Assembly: GCA_030620095.1 (NCBI GenBank)
Contig: JAUTXW010000873.1
Coordinates: 462,001-526,000 of the forward strand
Reading direction: 5' to 3'
DNA from: Kuschelorhynchus macadamiae
Lineage: Eukaryota; Arthropoda; Insecta; Coleoptera; Curculionidae
DNA: 64,000 bases
In this document: one piece after another, positions 55,580 to 64,000 of the stretch
Numbering within the stretch: position 1 is the first letter of the stretch
How the letters are laid out: each line of letters starts with the position of its first letter
Position numbers and translations under genes: made by a program
The notes under the pieces: generated by a model
What the model was told of the DNA's origin: nothing
Seen by the model: only the letters and a program-made list of their open reading frames with translations
Databases searched by the model: none

Positions 55580-56535
55580 GTTGATTGCCACGTTGATTAA
55601 ACCCCGTAGAACGCACCGATGGACAGCCAATAATGGTCCTTTTCTTTGGTCACCCCAATCCCCTGATCTAACTGTATTTGATTTTTTTTTTATTTGGGGT
55701 ACAATAAAAAAATCGCAATATCTTTTTAAAAGTGTTCTTTAATTTAAAATTTTTATAATTGTCTATGATTTTTGTAACTGTGTGAGCTGATGTTTTTGCC
55801 GATATCGAATAGCAAATTTATCGCATTTTCTTTATCACTGCCACATTCTCCATAAATACTACATATAGTTAAATAATCCTCGTGGGTATAATTTAAGCGT
55901 CCCGGCACGAATATTGATAAGTTTAAATGGTAAATAACAGTGATATTACTCTAGTATTTGTTCTAACGCCGTCATGGCCAACTCATATAAACTAAACATA
56001 AGGCGTAGGGTAATAGCATATTATTTGCAAAAGAATTTTTAATAGGCAAAAGTTTGGAAAACTAGGAATATGCAGAATAGACCTTACAGAAAAATTACCG
56101 TCATTTTTAACGCTAAATAAGACGAAATAATAAAAATGGGTGGTTTCAATTAGAAAAAAAAATTTTTGATACTTTTTCAATTTTTTGATCACCCTGTAAT
56201 AACAATGATCAAAATTGCACACCAGATTTGCTAAATATGTCTTTGTTTACAAAGAAACGTACCCAAGTGAAACAATAAACGCTTTGATATAGGAAAAATT
56301 GTCAGATAGGTATTTTTCGACTTGCGTTTGAAATAAAATATCAAAAACGCTGAGACTTAGGTATAGGACATTATACATAAAATATATTTAAAATTGTTCG
56401 TAGAATCCAAAAATAAAATAATATACAGGGTGTCACATCCAAAATAACCAAGTTGACATCTACTTTCGGTATAACCGGAAATGCCGCCATTTAAAAAATA
56501 TTTTAGCTGGATGACCCCCATCGACAGTAGTATAG
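55580..56535 (+). mobile_element. Mariner-like element remnant (right part)
   Basis: A plus-strand transposase C-terminal piece (GPFLWSPQSPDL then FFIWGTIKKS) lies at about 55630-55715. From 56340 the sequence is related to the right arm of the element ending at 62569, and the end CCACCCTG at 56535 is followed directly by a TA tract. A shorter reading is a 110-bp piece 56426-56535 with its own CAGGGTGTCAC/GTGCCACCCTG ends. The left end was not located. Confidence 0.5.
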
Positions 56536-56662
<127 letters not shown>

Positions 56663-56663
56663 A

Positions 56664-58425
56664 CAGGGTGATTCAAGGTCAATGGTAGGTTGGACGTTTA
56701 CAGGAAACGGATGGTATTTAAAATATTTTCGGTAATACAATGTTGTTGGCTTCTACCTAAAAGTCGTACCAATTTTGTTATTTCAAATGTAACACCATGT
56801 ATATTGTTTTATTTTTGGAATGGCTGATACATTCTATATGTATACCTATACCTATCTCTACCCGTTTTCGAAATATTAATTCATTTTTAACTTACACGCT
56901 GAAAAACATGACCTTTGATTTTACCGTTGTTTTGTTTCATATAAAATTTAGATTTGGGTAGTGGTTCAAGTAAGTTTTGGGTATTTAGGTGCAGTATGCA
57001 AATCGAATCGATATCCTACAGCACGACCCAAAATTACTGCTAATTCCATTACTTATAAAAGAGGACAAAAAAGCGTTTTTTTCTAATGGAACACCCTGTA
57101 TATTGTTTAAAACAATGAAAGACAATGAAATTTGCTTTCAAATGATATAGCATGTTCCTATACCTAAATTACACGATTTTTAGAGAATTTATGAAATTTG
57201 ATGTTTTTGTCATAGGTATCCATGATAGTTCGTCGCTAGGAGTCTTAAAACAATTAAATAGATGACATGCTAATTATTATTGACGTTTAGTAAACGATCT
57301 GGTCCGAACAGTGTAAAATGAATCCTAATAATACGTATTCAAATGAAGTTCTTATGAAGTGGTTTATGCTACATGGGCACAGTATCCTGATTACCACAAC
57401 CGAACGAAAGGAAGTTTGTAAAAATACAAAACAATTCCAGAAATAATGGCTCCATATATGCTTCCATTCAAATTGTCTAAAGTTCAAGCTCTTAAACAGG
57501 AAGATTATGTACGATTAACTCAGTTTTGTGAAATGGTTTTGATTCGCACTCAAGAAAACTCCAGTTTTAACGTTTTTTGTTTGTTGAAAGATGAAAAAAT
57601 TAGTTTCCAAATTTATGATCAACTTTTGAATTTTGCAAATTACCTACAAATATTGAGATCTTCTGTAAGTGACTTCCTCGACAATTTAACTATCGATGAA
57701 TATCGCAATTGTTAGTACCAAGTTGATGGAGCACCGGCTCATTCCGCACAAGAAACCCACCGAGGTCGTCCGATCTCACGTCACTGGACTTTCATTTATA
57801 GGGTACCTTGACAGAAGTACAAAACAAGGAAGAATTATGGCAACGAGTAGTTCAATGTATTGAAGAACTTGATGCCAGTGAAATACATATACAGTGCGAC
57901 ATTTTGAAATGTTTGGAGTGCAATGGCCAACACTTTCAGCATTTACTGAACCACAAATAATATTTTCATGACTCTATCTGACGTGTCAATGTCATTGTTT
58001 TTTTTTCAAATTGTATAATTTATGAAATGGTTCTGTATTCGCACAAACTTCCTTTCCTTAATGTGTCGTAATTCAAGTTATGTTACGTTAAATTTTCGGC
58101 AAGTTGTCGCTATAATTTGATCACATTGCTCATGTAAAATAAACAACTTCATTTGAATGCGTTTATTCGGATTCATTTTACACTACTTTAAGACTCCTAG
58201 CAATGAACTAGCACGTCTACCTATCAGTCAAATCTCATAAATTCACTAAAAATCGTGTTTTTTAGAAACACCTGACAATTTAGGTATAGGGATGCTAGCG
58301 GCAACACTGTATCGCTGACAATATTTTAAACCGATAGGTCCGTTTACCCAAAAAAAAACAAATTTTCAGAACAATCTTTCCACCCATTTCCCGTAAACGT
58401 CTAACCTACCATCGACCTTGAATCA

Positions 58426-58427
<2 letters not shown>
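56664..58427 (+). mobile_element. Mariner-like element, chain member 1
   Basis: Begins CAGGGTGATTCAAGGTCAAT and ends with the inverse ...ATCGACCTTGAATCACC, the last three bases of the end having merged into the TA tract. Plus-strand transposase remnants: the HTH-to-catalytic linker PFKLSKVQALKQEDYVRLTQFCEM (split here: PFKLSKVQALKQ, then EDYVRLTQFCEM) at 57446-57560, a VDGAPAHSA segment near 57720 and the C-terminal region to about 57960, with shifts and a deletion between. Dead. Confidence 0.8.

Positions 58428-58493
<66 letters not shown>
58428..58493. repeat. (TA)n microsatellite
   Basis: About 32 TA units linking chain members 1 and 2 with no other sequence between. Confidence 0.97.
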
Positions 58494-58496
<3 letters not shown>

Positions 58497-59740
58497 GAAG
58501 CCAGTCGCAAAGGAATTCGTAAGAGATATTTCTTTGTTACCTAGTATTTATTGTACATAACATAAATTCAACAAATACAACTACGTTTATTTGATAGTAT
58601 GTGGTATTAACAATTAATCAACAATATTCCTTATCTATATCACTAACAATAATAATGATAAAAAAATATTTTGTTAGGCTTGTCGCATATTAATTGGACC
58701 ATAAAAATTTGAATAATTTGCCACTGTAGTGTTTCGATAGGCGATAAGTCGGGGCTACTAAATGGCCATTTTAAAACAGGAATATTCTTTTCTTGTAGGC
58801 AGAATGTTATGGTTTTGGCAGTATGGCATGCTGCGCCGTCTTGCTGGAATATGAATCCTCCCTCTAGCAACTGAATCTCATCAATAGAAGGAATTAGTTC
58901 TTCTTGTAAAATACTTTACAGCATTGACGGTACCATTAATAAAAAGAAGATGACCAACTCCTTGTGAGCATATATATCCCCATACCATGATGGAGGCTGG
59001 AAAATTAACTTTTCTCTTGAGGCAGTCTCTATGATATTCCTCCCCTTGCGTTCGGATAATTCGAATTCGTGAATCACAACACATACTTCAAATTTAGACT
59101 CGTCGCTCCATATAACGGAATCCCACTGACGATGTGATCAGCTTTTATGCTCTTTTGCCCACAGAAGTCGATTTCTTTTTTTTTTGTATTTTGCTATAAA
59201 CTTACTTTGTAGAAGCGATATCCCATTTTCTTCATATTTGTCAACCAGATGTCTTTTGAAATGCGTTTACCAATTGCATCTACCCATTTTACAGCTAACT
59301 CCCGTGATGAAGCTCAACGATCTTGTTTAATTAGCCCGCTTATCTCTTTCTGTAATTTTCGAAGAACGGCCAGACTTCGCTTTTAACCGAACATTTCCGC
59401 TTTTTTTGAATTGGGAAATATTTCTTATTGTCCCTTGACAAATATTTAGATTTTTGCACTCGACTAGATATTTACCTTAATACATTTTTGCGGTTTTATC
59501 TGAGTGCATGCGTTTATGGCCCAATTAATATGCTCCAAGCCTAACAAAAATATATTTTTCTAATCATTATTATTGTTAGTGATATAGATATGCGATATTG
59601 TTAATTAATTGTTAATACCACATACTATCAATAAACGTAGTTGCATTTGTTGAAGTTATGTTACATGTAGTAAATACTGGGCGACAAAAATAAAATTATT
59701 TTAAATATGCCCTTGGTCCAATACATATGCGACTGGGCTC

Positions 59741-59741
<1 letters not shown>
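58494..59741 (-). mobile_element. Tc1-like element, chain member 2
   Basis: Ends CACGAAGCCAGTCGCA and (inverse) CGAGCCCAGTCGCA; arms of about 210 bp (58494-58700 and 59520-59741) share 'ccacatactatcaataaacg' or its complement. The minus-strand transposase has a first-aspartate segment just before CCDSRIRI (WSDES at about 59095-59110), NFPASIMVWGYIC, the second-aspartate motif FQQDGAACHTAKT (58800-58850) and SSPDLSPIET (third acidic residue), spread over two frames. The order of motifs is that of Tc1 DD34E enzymes. Frameshifts make it inactive. Confidence 0.82.

Positions 59742-59813
<72 letters not shown>
59742..59813. repeat. (TA)n microsatellite
   Basis: About 36 TA units linking chain members 2 and 3. 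Confidence 0.97.
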
Positions 59814-59816
<3 letters not shown>

Positions 59817-60489
59817 GTTTATTCACGCAACCCGTTCATTAAAAGTTTTTGATGATGCCATTTAGATAAAAATTTCAAATTTTGGGATTAAGGTAAGGTC
59901 AAGGGGTACTTCTTTTTTGAAATATTTTCAACTTCCTGTCACTTCCGGTTTAACCGGAAGTTGGTATCAACTTGCTTATTTTAAATGGAACACCCTGTAT
60001 TTTATGTAGCATGTCCTATACCTAGGTTCAAGCATTCTTAAGATACTTCACCTTGAACCAAAAATGAGCCTTCGGGGTACCAAATTTTAAAATCTCATAT
60101 TTTTGTAAGTTTTGAAGATATAATCTTCATATTTTGCAGACGATTGGTAAATAATCTTAGGTTTCTATTTTTTTTATTGAATTTGTCTATTTTTATACAG
60201 GGTGCCCTAAATTCAGCGGCAAACATTCACATTTTCAAAGCCGCTAAAGTCCGTTTTTTTAAACGAGACACCCTATAACTTTATGCACTATCAAATGTAG
60301 AATTTAATTTTCTGTCGAACTGTATTAAGGTTCCCTATACCTATTCGTAACCATTTTCAAAATAATGAGGTTTTTATTAAACTATCATATGTATTTGCTA
60401 AATGCTTACACCTTCCCGTAGTAAGCCATGGAAAAATAATTGTTGTGCTTTTCTATTCAACATGACAGCTGATTTTGAAACTTTTAAAT

Positions 60490-60690
60490 TAAAATAAAAG
60501 AACACTCAAAAGCTGATATTCTCAATTTATTTTATATTCGCGGAGAATGTTACAAAATATTGGAGAGAACGTGCCATGTTTTTAATGAAAAACGTCCTCA
60601 TTTATCGCCAATGAACAAGAGAAAATTGAAGAGGATTGAAACGAAATTTTTTCGCTTCGGAAAAGTTAAAGTTATAAAAAATGTAATAAA
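60490..60690 (+). pseudogene. Inverted copy of the transposase N-terminus
   Basis: The plus strand in the left arm encodes about 60 residues (ADILNLFYIRGECYKILERT, HLSPMNKRKLKRIET, FRFGKVKVIKNV) that match the first residues of the minus-strand transposase. It is part of the long inverted arm and not a separate gene. This copy lacks the shift seen near 61745 on the other side. Confidence 0.8.
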
Positions 60691-60812
60691 TTGTTTACAT
60701 TATTTTTAACCATATCTACTAAGTTCGAGACTGTTCTAAACTTGTTTTAGTGAACTTAAAAATTATAGCAACCTAACAATCAACAATAAATAAATAAAAT
60801 AATAAAACTGAA

Positions 60813-61819
60813 TTATAACAAATGTTCTATATGCTGTCCGTTCATTTGAAGACACATTTCAATTCTTCTTTGTACAGTTGCTGTGGCCCGTTGAATTTGT
60901 CCGTTTTCTAATTCGGCAAAAGCTGTTCGTATCCTGTCCAGGAAATCTTGTTGGTTATTTACTGGGGAAGCATAGACTTTACCTTTAATAAATCCCCATA
61001 AATAAAAGTCTAAGGGTGTTAAATCAGGCGATCGCGGGGGCCATCTCCAAGTGCCATTGGGACCAATCCAGCGATCTTCAAAAATTCGAGATAATTGGAA
61101 ATAAACTGCAGCGGAATTGATACCAATAATTTTGCAGCTCACCAATAGTAATTTCTTCTATAAATTCAAATCACTGTTTAAATTGTCTTCATAAATACAG
61201 TACCGCACCTGATCATTTAACACTATACCGAAAACATTGAAGCTAAACCTCTCTTGAGAACGCGTTCCGCGTAAAGCGTGCGGATTTTCTGTTGCCCAGA
61301 AATGTTCGTTTTTTCTATTTGTTATTCCTTCTCTAGAAAATTTCGCTTCATCGGTCCAAAAAATTTTTGAAAGGAATTGAGAGTCCTCTTGAATTTTCAA
61401 AAACATGAATTCGCAAAATTCTACTCGTCGGACGTCATCACCAGGTCTCAAGGCTTGCACGTTTTGGAAGGAATAAGGGTGCATATGATGTTCGCTCAAA
61501 ATTCTTTGGACAGATGAAGAAGAAATTCCCAAATCGTTTTCTGCAGACGGTATTGAACTTTGCGGGTTTGCGTGGAAATTAGCTAATGTGTTTATTACGT
61601 TATCCTCGGCATTTGTCACTGGTTTCGGAACATTTTTTGTAACTTTAACCTTGCCAAAACGCAAAAAGTTCGTTTCAATCCTCTTGAATTTTGACTTGTT
61701 CATTGGCGGCAAATCAGGGTAGCGTTCTTTAACACACGACACGTTCTCTCCAAAATTTTATAACATTCTCCATGAATATAAAATAGATTGAGAATATCAG
61801 CGTTTGAGTATTCTTCCAT
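60813..61819 (-). pseudogene. Mariner-like transposase of chain member 3
   Basis: An ATG at 61819 opens the frame; a small deletion near 61745 shifts it into 61158-61742, which has the HTH region (SIPSAENDLGISSSSVQRIL), HPYSFQNVQALRPGDDVRRV (linker) and IFWTDEAKFSREG (first aspartate). After a stop and shift near 61150 the last part (60813-61145) has RWIGPNGTWRWPPRSP, DLTPLDFYLWG (third acidic site) and the C-terminal NGQHIEHLL. The region that normally carries the second aspartate (DGAPAH-type) is missing, so a deletion has removed it. The copy is inactive. Confidence 0.85.
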
Positions 61820-62566
61820 TTCGATTTAGAAGATTTAGTTTATCACTGACAGCTTTCGATAAATAACGCATACTAATCATCTGTCATATTGGATACTGGA
61901 TCTCAATTGTTTTTCCATGGCTCACCATTGGAACATGTAAACATTTAAGCAAATACATACGATATTTTTATAAAACCCATTTATTTCGAAAATGGTTACG
62001 AATAGGTATAGGGAACCTTAATACAGTTCGATAGAAAATGAAATTCTACATTTGATAGTGCATAAAGTTATAGGGTGTACCATTTAAAAAAACGGACTTT
62101 AGCGGTTTTGAAAATGTGAATGTTTGCCGCTGAATTTAGGACACCCTGTATAAAAATAGACAAATTCGATAAAAAAAAATAGAAATCCAAGATTATTTAC
62201 CGATCGTCTGCAAAATATGAAGATTATATCTTTAAAACTTACAAAAATATGAGATTTTAAAATTTGGTACCCCGAAGGCTCATTTTCGGTTCAAGGTCAA
62301 ATATGTTAAGAACGCTTGAACCTAGGTATAGGACATGCTACATAAAATAGCATTAAAATTCTACGTAGAATCCAAAAATATCATAAAATACAGGGTGTTC
62401 CATTTAAAATAAGCAAGTTGATACCAACTTCCGGTTAAACCGGAAGTTGAAAATATTTCAAAAAAGAAGTACCCCTTGACCTTACCTTAATCCTAAAATT
62501 TGAAATTTTTGTCTAAATGGCATCATCAAAAACTTTTAATGAATTTAATAAGTTGCGTGAATAACC

Positions 62567-64000
<1,434 letters not shown>

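Noticed and set aside
56426..56535. Stand-alone 110-bp MITE with CAGGGTGTCAC ends
   Set aside because: The similarity to the arm of the element ending at 62569 starts upstream at about 56340, so it is more likely the end of a larger mariner-like remnant; kept only as an alternative in that entry.

Overview
The window reads as AT-rich animal nuclear DNA, most likely insect. It has spliced genes with GT...AG introns and poly(A) signals, long (TA)n tracts, and a dense mix of Tc1/mariner, pogo/Tigger, PIF/Harbinger, Crypton and non-LTR elements. The order cannot be fixed from the sequence alone. Only one intact host gene is evident, a GT31 beta-1,3-galactosyltransferase-like enzyme (28423-29481, +). 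Nearly everything else is mobile DNA or its decay.

The main feature is a 17.7 kb Maverick/Polinton, a virus-like DNA transposon, at 3431-21089. It is bounded by terminal inverted repeats of about 0.58 and 0.68 kb whose first 58 bases match almost perfectly. From left to right it carries: one or two small cysteine-containing exons (-); a protein-primed family B DNA polymerase (-, broken by a stop and two frameshifts); a divergent control region with four GTCACGTTGCA-like repeats; a three-exon gene with a nucleotidyltransferase-like motif (+); a DIQGF-family protein (-); major capsid protein (-); a 75-residue protein (-); minor capsid/penton protein (-); adenovirus-like cysteine protease (-); a glycine-rich core or membrane-active protein (-); a phospholipase A2-domain protein (-, frameshifted); an FtsK/HerA packaging ATPase (+); a conserved Polinton protein with two frame breaks (+); a chromodomain integrase (+); a second DIQGF-family protein (-); and a small right-end cassette of two zinc-ribbon-like proteins and one secreted protein (-). 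Together these cover replication, integration, capsid building, maturation, genome packaging and possibly membrane penetration. The polymerase is dead in this copy, while capsid, penton, ATPase and integrase frames are open.

Left of the Polinton (1-3430) are decayed tandem repeats, a THAP-like fragment beside a MITE, a non-LTR retrotransposon tail and a (TC)n(TA)n tract. To its right (21090-28370) are a non-LTR 3' end, a dead mariner carrying a 271-bp MITE, duplicated interspersed repeats and a dead pogo/Tigger element.

From 29.9 kb onward the window is a graveyard of Tc1/mariner-like elements: 29979-32544, 36305-39198 (invaded by a Crypton tyrosine-recombinase element), 43.7-45.5 kb (split by PIF/Harbinger sequence), 46113-47156, and a chain of three at 56664-62569. 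The chain members are separated only by TA microsatellites. A second Crypton (48.9-53.1 kb) is split by a 3213-bp unclassified element with short palindromic inverted ends, 20-bp tandem repeats inside both ends, and the target duplication AAATAC.
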